Below, one piece after another: positions 33,885 through 45,887 of a stretch of 64,000 bases of DNA. Both the position numbers and the translations under genes were made by a program. Below the pieces are notes generated by a model. The model saw only the letters and a program-made list of their open reading frames with translations, did no database searches and had not been told where the DNA came from. Positions within the stretch are counted from its first letter, which is position 1; every line of letters starts with the position of its first letter. The stretch covers positions 68,856,783 through 68,920,782 of the forward strand of contig CM046451.1 in the NCBI GenBank assembly GCA_025506515.1, written 5' to 3'. This stretch comes from Flaveria trinervia. Taxonomy: Eukaryota > Streptophyta > Magnoliopsida > Asterales > Asteraceae.

Positions 33885-34614
33885 TGTTGATACATATATG
33901 TACCTAGATCCTGATCTGAATGTAATATGTCTTACAATTTATGTAACTATTGGGTACTTAATGAAATACAGAATTTGGTTGTGTTGATAATGTTTAATAT
34001 TTCATTAATGAGTTGATTAACACATATTGACGTAATTATATTGGTTTGTGATTGTTTGAAGTGTTATTCCTAATGTTATAATATTGAATACACTCAAACT
34101 TGGTGAAGTGATGTTCTCATGCGTCCGACTAAACCATGCTCCCAACAGTGGTCATGCGTTCGAATAGCCATGCGACTGAGTTTCCATGTGCCTAAATAGT
34201 CCATACGACTAAACAACTTCATGCGACTGACTCAGTCGCACGATTGAACACTCAGCTGTGCGAATGGATCAACCGCATGGCTCAATCGCACGAATGAACC
34301 ATACTAATGGTTTAGTTGCCCGAATGAGCAACCCTAACCTATAAATACAAACTAATTTGTGGAAAAACGTAAGCATTCATTCCTATTCGACTCCAGACGT
34401 ACCCTAACCGTCCAGAAGCCTCCAAGTTCGTCCTCCAAGTTCATAGAACGCTGCAGATCGATTCCTAATCAATTCTTAACGTTAGATTCAATACCTTATT
34501 GTTTCTACGTGCTTTCTCACTGATTGGTTCGCCAATCAAATAGGATTCCACACTATTTGGTTTGGTTTACACGTTAATCAGTTTGTATTTCGTTTAAAAT
34601 ACAAGATCCTAATA
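33885..34614 (+). repeat. 3' LTR of element B
   Basis: 730 bp, TGTTGATACATATATG...AAGATCCTAATA (terminal CA mutated to TA). Palindrome array at 34117-34330, TATA box at 34340-34347. Target duplication GTATC follows. Confidence 0.9.
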
Positions 34615-36062
34615 GTATCCACTATACACCATGTACTATACCACTCATTAGTCACAAAGACTAGACCTGTACGTGTGTCCTTAAAGGTTAGTTAAACAAC
34701 ACATAGTTAAGCTTACGACATTTTAGAGTCGTACACCTCCGTACATTTTTCTTGCAAGCCTTTGTTTACTTTCTCATTCATTAATGCATGCATTATATCA
34801 TTATGTTACTCTTTTCATTATCTTCCACTTTACATTACATAATACTTTATCATTTGTTTCACAACTATAACACGTAAAGCCACGGGAGATATACTTACAT
34901 AACATAGAACATAAACATAACCATACAAAACATCACTTTACAAGGCATCATCATACATGACATAACAGTCATCATACATGCTATAACATAGCCCATACAT
35001 CATCAAAAGTCAACTTACTTTACCCCCAGGAACATCCCAAATCAAAGCCTATATTTCACTTTTTCCCCAAAAATCAAAAAAAATATTCTATGTCTTTAGG
35101 CGCATGGGCACTATGCAGGCACATAGTCACTATGCAGGCGCATGGGTACTATTCAGGCGCATGGCCTTCTTGGCACATGGGCAACACTTAGTCAATTTCT
35201 GGGCAATTTCTAGGTGCATGGGCACTATGCAGACACATGAGTGCCTAGGCGCATGAGAATCCTGGGAGCATGAACACTTACTCAATTTCAGCCTATTTCT
35301 AGGCGCATGAGTGCTATTTGGGTGCATGAGGTTTTCGGCGCATGGGAAAACTTAGGCAGTTATTTCAGTTGGGCGCATGGGCCACTATTTAGGTATATAG
35401 GCAGCCTATATCACTCTAAAACATCATAACTCAGTCCCCAATCATCATATAACCTGTTCTATGCTTTAATCTTGCATTCTAATCCTTAGAAACACAATCA
35501 TAAAATCATCAAACACATACATAGCTCAAAATCAGACCCCACTTGCAAAACACACATACACACATACGGGTATAAAACCCAAGTTTTATAAAAATGTACA
35601 TACATGCATTTCGTGCCCCAAAGCAGTTTAAAACAAGTAAAAAGGGGTTCTAGAACTCACCTTTGCATCCTCTTGGGTATGACATCTTCCAAACCCATTT
35701 GCGATTGAGTTTAACCGCATAGAAACTCACCAAAAACACACCCGAACACATAAGCATATAACCGAGGCTAAGGCCAGTTAAAAACATCATAAACGCATAA
35801 ATTCTTACCTTGAATTCAAACTTTTGCTCTTGTTCTTCAAAACTCAAGAGTTTTCAGCTCTCCTTTCTTTCTCTCTCTAAAATATTCGAAGTTGAGTCTG
35901 AAGAGAGAGTGATGGGCGGCCATGCCACCTTTATCACCAACTTTTAAACCTTTTTGTCTTTTTATATATTCAACCCCTCAACTTGGGTAAAATTGTGTTT
36001 CTTTCTTTTTCTTCACTTTATTCATCCTTTAATAACTTTTAAAAGAATAATTGGGTGTTACA
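34615..36062 (-). repeat. D 3' LTR, right segment
   Basis: Resumes the D LTR after B (first five bases are B's target duplication) and ends GGGTGTTACA. A TATA-like TATATAAA on the minus strand at 35961-35968 and a GCGCATGG repeat array are inside. The open frame at 35650-35847 is LTR sequence, not a gene. Confidence 0.88.
35095..35400 (-). repeat. GGCGCATGGG array in the D 3' LTR
   Basis: About a dozen degenerate copies of GGCGCATGGGCACTAT at irregular 15-40-base spacing, downstream of the LTR TATA box in D's own orientation, so probably transcribed. The 5' LTR has the matching array at 60070-60395. Confidence 0.8.
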
Positions 36063-36080
36063 AGTCCACCCCCCTTATAT
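36063..36080 (-). promoter_or_regulatory. Polypurine tract, element D
   Basis: Minus strand ATAAGGGGGGTGGACT immediately before the LTR start TGTAACACCC. Confidence 0.8.
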
Positions 36081-36104
36081 AGGTTTCATCCCCAAAACCT
36101 GCTA

Positions 36105-36470
36105 TTACTCAAAGAATCGTGGGTAATGTGGTCTCATCTCTTCCTCCCTCTCCCATATAGACTCGGTACTTTCGGGTGTTTTGATACATCTTTGTAGCAC
36201 TGGGGTGAATGGAGTACCAAGTCTTAAGAGCTTCATCCATGATCTTCCCACGTAGATCCCCAAAACGAGGAATCCATATTTGTCTGAATCGGGTCCTAGC
36301 ACCGAGTGTGTTTTTACACAATTCCGCAACCAGACCTCTTATTCTTTCAGAGTTAAGATGATCTTCTTTCAATGCCTCATCTTGAAACTCTTTAAGTTGA
36401 TTCATCAAATCAGAGGTTAGGACTAACTCATAAGCCTTCACCCGAATCGGCTCGGGTCACTCCTTTCGGC
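36105..36470 (-). pseudogene. pol: Gypsy integrase remnant with chromodomain tail (element D)
   Basis: Only the two ends of integrase remain. The N-terminal zinc-binding approach reads GDLRGKIMDEALKTWYSIHP (36109-36441; the first zinc histidine appears replaced by leucine). The C-terminal end reads SIWEREEEMRPHYPRFFE (36105-36180), the usual tail after a chromodomain. The catalytic core and most of the chromodomain, roughly 1 kb, are missing between them. Confidence 0.75.
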
Positions 36471-37700
36471 TATTTGCTCGGATGATAATGGATCTGGCAA
36501 TCATAATCCTTTACAAGCTCCAACCATCTCCTCTGCCGCATGTTCAAGTCTTTCTGCTAAAAGAAGTACTTCAAGCTCTTGTGGTCGATGAATATGGTGC
36601 AATTCGTCTCATATAAGTAGTGCATCCATATCTTTAACACGAAAACCACAGCTGCTAGCTCGAAGTCATGAGTAGGGTAGTTAACCTCATTAACCTTCAA
36701 CTGTCAGCATGCATAAGCTATAACCTTTCCCTTTTGCATCAACAAACATCCCAACCCGAGTAGGAAGCATCTAAATAAACCACCAAATCTTCGCTTCCAT
36801 CGGGTAACGACAAGACAGGAGGTTGAGTTAATCTCGCCGTTAGTTCCTCAAAAGCACTCTGTTGATCTTGACCCCATACAAACTTTACATCTTTTCGGGT
36901 CAGCTTGGTTAGTGGAGAAGCGATCTTAGAGAAGTCTTGGATGAACCTTCTGTAATATCCCGCCAAACCAAAGAAACTATGAATCTCGGATGGTGTCTTC
37001 GGAGACTTCCATTGCATCACCGCCTCCACCTTTGCTGGGTCCACCATAATCCCTTCAAGATTCACTACATGACCGAAGAACTGAATCTCGCGTAGCCAGA
37101 ATGCGCAATTGGAGAACTTAGCATACAACTTCTCCCTTCTCAACGTCTCCAACACCTCGAATTTGATCGACATGCTCCTCCTCACTCTTTGAATAAATCA
37201 GGATATCACCAATAAACACTATCACCGATTTATCTAACATCGGCTAACACACTTGATTCTTTATGTCCATAAAAGCAGTTGGTGCATTGGTTAAACCAAA
37301 TGGCATAATGAGAAACTCGTGGTGTCGATAATGCATGCGAAAAGTCGTTTTAGGAATATCCTGCTCCTTCATCTTCAACTGATGGTAGCCAGATTGAAGG
37401 TCTATCCTCGAGAACCAACTGGCACCCTGGAGCTAATCGAACAAGTCATCAATCGGTGGTAAGGGGTACCGATTCTTCACCGTCAGCTTATTCAACTCAC
37501 GATAGCCTATACACATTCTCATACTATCGTCTTTCTTCTTTACAAATAAGACTCGAGCACTATAAGGAGAGATACTCGATCTAATGAACCCTTTGTCAAG
37601 CAACTCTTGCAATTGCTCCATCACTTCTTCATCTCGATCGGAGCCAACCGATACGGCGCCTTAGCAACAGGTTGGACACCCGATATCATGTCTATCTAGA
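36471..37700 (-). pseudogene. pol: Gypsy RT and RNase H (element D)
   Basis: RT start at 37433-37624 (KGFIRSSISPYSARVLFVKK, NRYPLPPIDDLFD). The catalytic block near 37200-37216 reads FIGDILI instead of FIDDILI, losing an essential aspartate. The RNase H linker at 36739-37185 has FFGLAGYYRRFIQDFSKIAS, and the RNase H end at 36480-36740 reads with a stop. Several stops interrupt the RT. Close relative of H. Confidence 0.85.
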
Positions 37701-37783
37701 ACTCAATCTCGCGGTGAGGTTACTCATGGTATGTCTTTAGGAAACACGTCTGGAAAGTTGCACACAACCGGTATGTCGGACAG

Positions 37784-38296
37784 TTATGGTGTTGGTGTAT
37801 CCACATCCTTTACGTTGGCCAAGTAGGCACTACATCCATGCCTCATGCACTTTCCTGCCACCGCCATCGAAATCACTTTCGGAATCATCGTGACTCGATC
37901 ACCGTAAACCGTCACCAAACTCCCGTCAGGCGCTGTCAATCGAATCATCTTCTTGCGACACATAATATTCATCTCGTAGTCCACCAACCAATCCATTCCT
38001 AGTACTACATCAAACCCGCCTAATGTCATCACAAATGGTCTAACAGGAAACTTATGACCTTCTAGTTCCACGTCACAACCTTTTTCATCTCGGAAATCTT
38101 GGTAGACTTACGTATGGCATTTTTCTACATCGAAGGGCGTATTTATGATCTTACTACTAACAGGCAATTTAGCACAGAAAGCAGCAAAAATAAAACTTTT
38201 ACTAGAACTATAATCAAACAACACAAAGGCTAATGTTTGGTTTACTAGAAATGTACCTGACATAACTTTGGAGTCCGTCATAGCCTCCTCCAGCAT
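37784..38296 (-). pseudogene. pol: Gypsy protease-like domain (element D)
   Basis: 37784-38071 contains GGFDVVLGMDWLVDYEMNIM, the second half of the aspartic protease-like domain. 38108-38296 holds the first half, with LFDYSSSKSFI where a D-(S/T)-G-A-(S/T) site is expected; the glycine is lost. A frame shift lies between. Same arrangement as H at 4225-4554. Confidence 0.75.
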
Positions 38297-39210
38297 CGTT
38301 GTGAACGCCCTGGAACTCGCCCTCTGGCCTTGTCCTCCAACCTTCTTTATTCTCGAACCTTCTGCCCTTGGCTTCTTGTAGTCCTTGCTCAGGTGGCCCT
38401 CCTCGCCACAAGTAAACGCCTCCTTACACTGTTGTTCTTTGCCACATGTCTGGTCCTCCCATAATGGAAACAGACATTGGATCCCACTCTACATTCCCCG
38501 GTGTGCTCTCGGCCGCACTTAACACACCTTCTCAGCCCCGCACCAGATGTTACCACACGTCAGTCATCCATCTGTGCACCTTTGTTATTTGGAGCGGCTA
38601 CACGACGTCGAAACCCCTTCTCGTTCCAATTCTAGTCACCACCACCTTCTTGTTCACCTCAGCTGCCACCATAGTCTGCTCATCATACAATCTTCATGCC
38701 AGGTCATAGCCAACCTAAAGTGCTTGCCGGGCAATGATCATGTGCCTACGGATATCTGCTGGCAAGCCCCTGGATGTACCTCTTGATTTTCCACGACAAA
38801 GGCGTCACTTGATCCGGCACCAATCATATGTCTCATTAGACTTGGTGGTGTCTTGCTGATGGGTCAGCGTTCCAACCTCTAGCTGCAGGAACTCCCTCTC
38901 TACCTTGTCCGTCTTGGTGAGGACAGAACTCCTCAATCACCAGCTCTTCAAATCTGGCCCCTTATTCTTCATATAGCCCTGCTACCCTCAGCTAGGACAA
39001 TATATCCCACCAGCAAAAAGTTGAGTCCATAATGAAGTGGGCAGAAACTTCACTTTGGTCATCTGGCACTCATGATATTTACTACGGCCTCCATCTCTCT
39101 CACCCATCGAGAGCAGCAGCAGCAGTGCCATTACCATCGAAGTTCAGGGGCTTGCATCTTTTAAATGCCCGATAGTTGCAGCCTCGTCCCGCCTCCTGCG
39201 TAGGCCCTTC
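38297..39210 (-). pseudogene. gag: Gypsy gag, C-terminal part (element D)
   Basis: Degraded Gag. A zinc-knuckle region near 38370-38440 is readable only by changing frame. Upstream capsid sequence up to 39210 is full of stops but alignable with H (4963-5700). It is interrupted at 39211 by element C and continues at 53277. CCTTC at 39206-39210 is C's target duplication. Confidence 0.7.
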
Positions 39211-39918
39211 TGTTAGGACCTGGTATTTGACCGAAATACCTAAAGATTAATGTGTAAACCAGATCAAATAGTGCGGAATCCTATTTGATTGGCGATCCAA
39301 TCAGTGAGAACACACGAAGAATCAATCAAGGATTGAAACTAACGTTAGAAATCGATTGGGAATCGATCTAATGTGTTCTATGAACTTGGAGAACGATTTG
39401 GAAGGTTTCTGGATGGCTAGGGTTCGTCTGGAATCGTAATTGATCGAGAGTCATTATTTTTCACGAATTGAGTTGTATTTATAGGTTGGCACTATCAATC
39501 GTGCGACTGAACCATTAGTCTGGTTCAGTCGTGCGATTGAACCATGCGGTTGATTCATTCGTACGACTGAGTGTTCAGTTGTGCGACTAAGCCAATCTTA
39601 TGTTACAGTCGTGCGACTGATCTAGTCTCCTGGTTCAGTCGTGCGATTGAGTCAATCGTGTGAAGTTCTTCATGCTTATGGTTCATTTGCATGAGCCATT
39701 CGCATGAGAACTTCATTAAGTTAAGTTTGAATGGTTTAATTAATTAATATAACATAATGTGCAACCATTCAAATAATCATAAACCAATCAATTCAGTCAC
39801 GACTCATTAATGAACTATTAAACATTATAACTAACAGACTATCAATATCATTTCATTAATCATACCAAACAAGATCTATTACATCATATCATGATCTAGG
39901 GACATACATGTATCAACA
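39211..39918 (-). repeat. 3' LTR of element C
   Basis: 708 bp. On the plus strand it runs TGTTAGGACCTGG...CATGTATCAACA. Palindrome array at 39500-39710, upstream in C's orientation of the TATA box. Confidence 0.92.
39476..39483 (-). promoter_or_regulatory. TATA box of the C 3' LTR
   Basis: TATAAATA on the minus strand (CCAACCTATAAATACAAC), same position as in B. The 5' LTR copy is at 52825-52832. Confidence 0.75.
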
Positions 39919-39931
39919 AACTCCCCCTTGG
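39919..39931 (-). promoter_or_regulatory. Polypurine tract, element C
   Basis: Minus strand CCAAGGGGGAGTT next to the LTR start, identical to B. Confidence 0.85.
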
Positions 39932-39961
39932 ACCTAGATCTCTCTAATGTTGTTTTCTTCA

Positions 39962-41134
39962 TTACCTCCTCATATTTCTTGTACTTGTCCTCTTGTGTGA
40001 CTCCTGCGTGAATATCAAACGCGAAGCAAAGTCGTATAACGTTTTGGAACTGGAGGGCTTGTACAATGTCTTGTGTGTCATAGTACAGTGGCCATTGTAT
40101 AATGTATAGACATCATTAGCAGACAAGTTGGTTAGCCACATTGGGTCGAATACCCTGAGGTATCCATTTGGTCCCTTGTTCAGAACTATGACAGCTTCAG
40201 CAGTTCTCCAATCATAGTACCACCATTTGAAGTGTGGAGTGAAGTCCGTGCATTTCCTGAGAGAGATTCTCGACATAGTGCGCGGAGGACTCCACTTCAA
40301 CACAATCTTGGTTTTCCAGTAATGGCATCCATCTCAGACCTTCTAATATACCTTGTAGGTTGTTGAGGTCTGAAGTTAATCCACCTGGTGTGGTACTCTT
40401 TCTTTAGGGCAGCCTCAAAACCCTGACATCTTTCTCGGGTCAGCATACAACAGCTTCAATTTGGCCAGTGGTTGAGTTCAAAACCTGGTAGAGTCTTTAG
40501 ATCATGTGGAAATCTAAAGTACTCTATGCCCTTCTCCCTCTTAACGGCATAAACGTTAAGATCATCAAAATATGCCCATGCTATAATCCTGCCTGACACC
40601 GTAAGATGTTTCTTGACGCTGTAGAACTTGGTGTAGGCATCCCTCTTCGGTGCAGCACGTTGGGCTCTGACTTCTTTAAAACATTCATCCCACTCAGCCT
40701 TTCGAATGTCTACGTCATCATTTGTGGCTTGGGCAGTTCCTTCGGTCTTTCCTGTTTCCTGCTCCATCTTGTCTAGTACCTCAAACATATCACTGACTAG
40801 GGACTCACCCAGATTGGGGACCACATTACCCTCGTTGTCAGCGTACTGAGGGTACTCTTCAGCAGCAATATCTTCAACCTCAACTTCATCAACGTCATTT
40901 AGTTCTTCGTCACTTTTGAATCAACTGTTGGAGCATCCTTGACAATTTCATCAGGATTGAGTCTGAACATCTCTGCCAGTTGCTCGTTAGATAGGTCGTG
41001 AATTATTTCACCTTCTTCAGGGGTATAACTCACTGACCTTCTCACAATCCCTTGCAGATCAAGAATCATTGTGAGTTGAGACTTGACCTGTTGAAGGGGA
41101 GCAATATCAAACTCATCTCTGTGGTACTTTGGAT
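39962..41134 (-). pseudogene. Accessory gene of C, exon 2
   Basis: C-terminal part of the accessory gene. Pieces: 40899-41134 (RRSVSYTPEEGEIIHDLS), 40456-40824 (VVPNLGESLVSDMFEVLD, VSGRIIAWAYFDDLNVYAVK) and 39962-40303 (PHFKWWYYDWRTAEAVIVLN, DPMWLTNLSANDVYTLY). Block order and spacing equal those of B. It ends about 30 bases from the polypurine tract. No recognised domain; soluble, charged protein. Confidence 0.65.
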
Positions 41135-41271
41135 CTGTTTGATTTACACATTTCACACTCAAATCGTTAGTAATTTATCAAAAAAGTGCATAACTTAATA
41201 TAAACATTTAGTACATGGTTTTATCAATACAGAATACAAAAGTAAATAAATACATAAACATCTACTATTAC
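41135..41271 (-). other. Predicted sense-strand intron in the C accessory gene
   Basis: 137 bp, AT-rich. Minus-strand donor CTAAAA|GTAATAG and acceptor AATCAAACAG|ATCC. Equivalent to 32512-32657 in B with the same junction phase. Confidence 0.55.
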
Positions 41272-43295
41272 TTTTAGCCTGAGTACTCGGCTCGTCATGT
41301 GAAGGTGCAGAAGCAGAATAACTGATCTTATCTGTTCTTTGTTCTTTCTCTGCCCTGGCGCTGAGACAGATTCAGCTGCTTCACTTCTTCAGTGTCTTCA
41401 TCTTCACACCATTCTTCGGTTTTCTCTTATCAGTATCACTCTCATTATTATCCTCGTCTTCATCATCTTCATTATATCTGTCTCCATCCCTTATCTTTAA
41501 AGGTTCCTCCTTTGATCCTTTCAATTTTAGCAAAATGGTCCTCTTAGCTTTTTCCAACTCCTCTATTTGCTTACTTGCTGTGACACTTTGAGCTTGGAGT
41601 TGGTTCATCTGGGTGCTCTGAGCAGCCAATTGCTGGGCCTGCTCCTCAATTACTCGATCCTGCTCTGCAATTTTATGCGATTGTGCAGCAGTCAGGTCAG
41701 TAAGCTGGTGGATCTGAGTTGTCTTTTCTCATCAGCCGCCAGCGATCGCAACCCCATTCTGTTTAAAGCCGACAACTGTTCCTCTACCCCGATTGGAGGT
41801 AGAGGAGATCTATAGGTGTGTGAGGGATAGGCTGAGGCTCGGTTTGGTGGCTAGTAGTGGTGGTGGTGGTGGTGTAATATGGGTCAGGTCGGGATGATAG
41901 TGGTGGTGAGTGTGGGGTGAATGATGTAGTGGTGGCTGGGATCTGTCTTGTGGTGGTCGGTCTGGTGGTGTCTGCGGTTGCTGTGGGGGAAGGTATTGGT
42001 GGTGGATGGTGGTTTGTGTTGAGAGGTGGTAGTGGTGGAAGGATGGTGGATGTGGTGGATGTGGTAGTGATAAAGGTTACCCTACGCTTCTCTAGGTTTT
42101 TGCCATGGGGTTGAGCCATCCATTTTCTCCTCGTTCCCTTCGAGGTGGATGCTCCCCCTCCAATCCCGCCTGAGGACCCCGGAGCATAAGTTGGTCAGTT
42201 TCTGTATCTCCGGAGCCTCTCGGTTGTTCACCAACAACCCTTAACCCTTGTTCTGTGGGAACAACTTCCTTCCCACAGTTCGGGTAAGTGGCCTCATCCG
42301 ATTCATCCTCATCCTCCTCGTTAAGAACAAAATCTTGATGAAATCCCGCTGACTCAGTTACTTCAGCAGATGAGACAGACACAGGGGGAACAGAATCAGA
42401 CAAAGTGCCTCTGGGTGGAATAGCATCATCCCCACTGTCATCCTCATCTGAGTCAAGAGTGGGTAGGGCTATCTGTTCCCCTCAGAGTCATTGTCCTCGT
42501 GACGCCACTTCCTCCTTTCCGGCACTACATAGTCTTCTCTGGCAAGATGACCGAACAACCTCCTGACGGAGGCTTCACTTGCTTTCCCCGGTATACTTTC
42601 ATCCTTCCTAGGGTGGTGTCATCCATTACCTCCAATACCACCGAATCCTCTGTTCTTTTGGCAGGGAAGGAAGCTTCTGATATTATCATGTGCATAAACC
42701 GTGGGTACATATAGAAGGCTTCCTTTCCTTTCCCCTCGATGTTCTCCACCAGATAGGTGAAGATCATCTTAGAGAAGCTGAACGGATGGTTCAGCACCAA
42801 CGCAACGTATGCGTTTTGCATCTGATCCGATAGCTCATCAAACCCACCTTTTCTTGAAGCCATGCACTTGAGCACACGTGTGCAAGGTACTTAAACTGAG
42901 GACAGAGGTTACTCTTGTTGAGTACCCCTGAATGATGTCCCCAGAGTATTTGGCTCTGAGAAAACATCCTCTGACAGTGAGGGGGTGTAGACGGGTTGGG
43001 CAGTCACCGTCATCCCCCATTGAAGTAAAATCCTTAAGTCTTCTTCAGAACTGTAATACCTCGCCAAATATGAACTTCTTATGTAGTGAGGTTCCGATGA
43101 TCTATCAACTGTAGCGCCTTCCCAGAAGGCTTGTTGAATGGATCGTAGGGTGTGGCAAGGGGTAGAGATGGCATGCGCAATCCGTGATCTCAATAGAAAC
43201 GTGATAATGCTAGAGAATTCTGCAGCATTTCTAGACGTTAAGTCCAGATAAGCACATATATTATGCTTTGTGCTCATAGTCCATCTACTCGCCAT
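41272..43295 (-). pseudogene. Accessory gene of C, exon 1
   Basis: Start ATG at 43295 (MASRWTMSTKHNICAYLD), right after a splice-acceptor-like CAG. The N-terminal domain has FLLRSRIAHAIS, IQQAFWEGATVD and EEDLRILLQWG (42990-43295). After a frame shift come KGGFDELSDQMQNAYVAL, HPFSFSKMIFTYLVEN and FYMYPRFMHMII (42525-42875). Then an acidic linker (42092-42403), a Thr/Pro-rich tract (41784-42119) and a coiled coil with acidic tail (41381-41629). It matches B block by block. Confidence 0.7.
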
Positions 43296-43883
43296 CTGTT
43301 ACACAAAGATAGTAAACATTAGTACCACTTAATAAGAAAGTCATGAACTCATTAAGCTTGAAGAACATCTTTCTGTCATACGATTGAAGTTGTGCGACTG
43401 AGTTCAACAGTGCGATTGAACCGTGCGAAAGGGGTTTAGTCGTACGATTGAATGGTCCGAATGGGGTTCAATCGTGTGATTGACCCCATACGTATCTCAG
43501 TGTGTGCGATTGGGCTCCTATGCATATACCTTCATGCGGTTACCTCAGTCATGCGACTGAACTTCATACGCATGGTTCAGCCATGCGTATGGGCAGTTTG
43601 AGCCCTTCAGTCGTGCGACTGAAGTTCATCATGCTGTCCATTCGCATGAAGACCAACTGTGCGATTCACATTTTCAGTTTCACCAATTTTTTGTTTTAAA
43701 CCTCTATATCTACTTCATTGGACTCGCCATCTCGTCACTAATGACCTAGTAAACTTAATTTTAACGTTTAGCTTAGTTTATGTAGGTTATTAGGGCATTT
43801 TTCAGTTCGATCAAAGTTTCATTCGAATAACCCAAATTGGACTTAAAATCTTTTCATTTCTACAAGATTGAACTGCAATGTAC
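43296..43883 (-). other. Possible 5'-UTR intron with palindrome array (element C)
   Basis: Acceptor TTTGTGTAACAG abuts the accessory ATG, as in B. The best donor candidate is AATCAAG|GTACATT at 43883. The segment holds a TCGNNCGA array at 43375-43680 (for example CAGTCGCACGACTG near 43607-43622), corresponding to 30190-30375 in B. Confidence 0.45.
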
Positions 43884-44023
43884 CTTGATTCTTGTCAATC
43901 GAAAGTCAGAAGATGAATTGCAATGTGAACAACTGTCTCTAGAGATTTTGGCAGAGTAACGGTAAAGAGAGCGATTTGGGGTGCGATTGGGAGTGATGAA
44001 TGAGATGCGATCGACTGAAGCCC

Positions 44024-44031
44024 TTTAAATA
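44024..44031 (-). promoter_or_regulatory. Candidate internal TATA box of C
   Basis: TATTTAAA on the minus strand in GGTCAGTATTTAAAGGG. It aligns with GTTAAGTATAAATAGAGGG in B, so it looks like a mutated TATA box at the homologous site. Confidence 0.45.
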
Positions 44032-44041
44032 CTGACCCTAA

Positions 44042-44330
44042 TTTCAATCGGCCGACTGGCCTCATTCGTTCAGTTCATTCGGGCGACTGAGGTTCAGTCG
44101 TGCGATTGGTCCAGTCGGTCGCTTTCAGTCGGCCGACTGAGTCTCAGTCGGTCGACTGACTCATTCGGTCTCCTTCATTCGCCTCTTTAGTTGACCGACT
44201 GAGCCTCAATCGGTCTACTGTTTATTCTCCCCCTTCTATTCGGTCGTATGGATCATTTTCATGTCCATTCGCCCGATGGAAGCCATTCGCATAGTTGGTC
44301 GATAACCATGATCCACTAGTGCGAATGGGT
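44042..44330 (-). repeat. Internal TCGNNCGA palindrome array of C
   Basis: Contains CAGTCGGCCGACTG, CAGTCGGTCGACTG, CATTCGGGCGACTG and others, immediately upstream (in C's sense) of the internal TATA-like box. The central dinucleotide here is often GG/CC, where B has CA/TG/TA, while the TCG..CGA arms are kept. Confidence 0.85.
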
Positions 44331-45887
44331 CACACTTAGTGAGTTTACAGTCATTTTGAACATTTTACTATTAAGACCCTTTTCACTTTTGAAAATAACA
44401 TTATAAGCTCTTAACCAATTCAGTCACTTCAGACGTGACCTTTTAAACTTTGAAAAACATGTGGCCGTCTTAGACATGACCCTTTTTAGGTAAGTTAATT
44501 TCCTTCTGATTTCCCTGATGTAGTCCGACAGACACACAAATTAAAAGTTAAACATAGAAACTTAAACTAACTACACAACTAAAGTTTATTTTTGGACTTT
44601 TTGTGAGAGATAAAACCCTAAGATGGAAATCTAAGGGATTTGGTTAGGGAGTAGACAGCTTCAACTTAGATTGATCATATCTGGACCAATTCAATTTTGG
44701 AATCATACAGGAACATCAAATCATTTGGGACTTGTTATTAAAACGTTTTGATGCTTAAATTCTCGGTGTTCATCCAGAGTCGTTAGCAACTCAAGGAAAT
44801 CATACTGAAACTCTTAGATTTTCACATTGATTTGAACTCTTGAGAATGTAGCCACTAAGATTGTCAGTATGTTTGTCCACTTAAATCCATACACAGACTT
44901 TTGACACGGACTGGTGACTGACTTAGGTTTAATTATTTCCGCTAACATTTGTGGATCCCACACTTATATGGTAATCAACATTCCTCAGAGGTTTTTGAGC
45001 CGTCTACGGGTATTATTACAAGAAGGGACTATTCTTAGAGTTTTCAAAGAGAAGCCTATCCTTAGGTCAGTGCCATCGCACAGCAGAGAGGCGGCAAACA
45101 ACAATGAATTCTAGAATATCTAGGTTGTGCTTATCCTCAGGTCAGTGCCATCGCACAGCAGAGAGGCACACAACTTATCTCCTTGTTAGAGTAGCTTATT
45201 TTATTTGACACAATATGCACCAACAACATAAGTCATTAGCTTTATTGCATTTGTCTTTCAATTTTTTCTTGCTTAGCTCTAATTATGGTCATCCGCACAC
45301 TTTTGTGGCATTTAAATGCTCATTCCCCCTTATTGGAATATATTTGATTGTGTTAACCAGTGATAAGATGGAAGCCCATAGTCAGTTGAACAACTTAGTT
45401 TGATCTTGAGATCACCAATCAGGTCTAATTGTCTATTGTGTTGAATCTACCAACATATCATTTGTGGTCTAGCAGCCTCTAAGTCTACTTTCTTTGTGTC
45501 ACCTTAGGAGTTGCCAGTTTTCTATCATCTTCCCTTTTTATATTGCTTAGACTACACAGACTTATACTTTGAACTTTTGCATCTTTTCTAAACTTAAGTT
45601 TTTAAAGTCCCTCTTGATTTGTTCCTGTGTACTATCATATTCCAAAGGTATTGAATCGGTATCACAGACACAATCTACCTCATTTCAGCTAGTTACCCCT
45701 TCTCCCTCATATTTTTTTTAATGTTAACTTGCTGACAAATTCTCCCCCTAAAATACGAAAATCATTTCGGATTTAATTATTTCTGGATTTTAATAAACAG
45801 CAAAATAACATGAGTTTAACTATAACAGACAAAAGAAAAAAAATAGATAACATAAAATAAAATAAACATTAACGAAACTACATCGGA
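44331..45887 (-). other. Conserved noncoding spacer after pol (element C)
   Basis: No coding frame. It aligns with the B spacer (27976-29510), including the duplicated element at 45058-45092 and 45133-45167. AT-rich sequence flanks the pol stop. Confidence 0.6.

Larger units (their letters stand above)
20514..34614 (+). mobile_element. SIRE-like copia element B (14.1 kb)
   Basis: Complete plus-strand copia structure: 5' LTR, primer site, leader, gag, protease, integrase, RT/RNase H, a 1.5-kb noncoding spacer, a two-exon accessory gene, polypurine tract and 3' LTR. It is flanked by GTATC at 20509-20513 and 34615-34619. The uninterrupted target site survives in the 5' LTR of D near 54653-54660, which proves insertion into the D LTR. 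All genes are broken. The two LTRs differ at about nine positions in their first 110 bases, so B is older than C. Confidence 0.93.

Noticed and set aside
35130..35327. Minus-strand frame with repeated HAPR(N/H)-like peptides, possible repeat protein
   Set aside because: Created by translating the GCGCATGG nucleotide array in the D LTR. Unit lengths are not multiples of three, so no consistent peptide repeat is maintained.
41917..42114. Plus-strand Val/Gly-rich hydrophobic open frame, possible small membrane protein
   Set aside because: Antisense shadow of the Thr/Pro-rich tract of the C accessory gene (ACC/CCA repeats).
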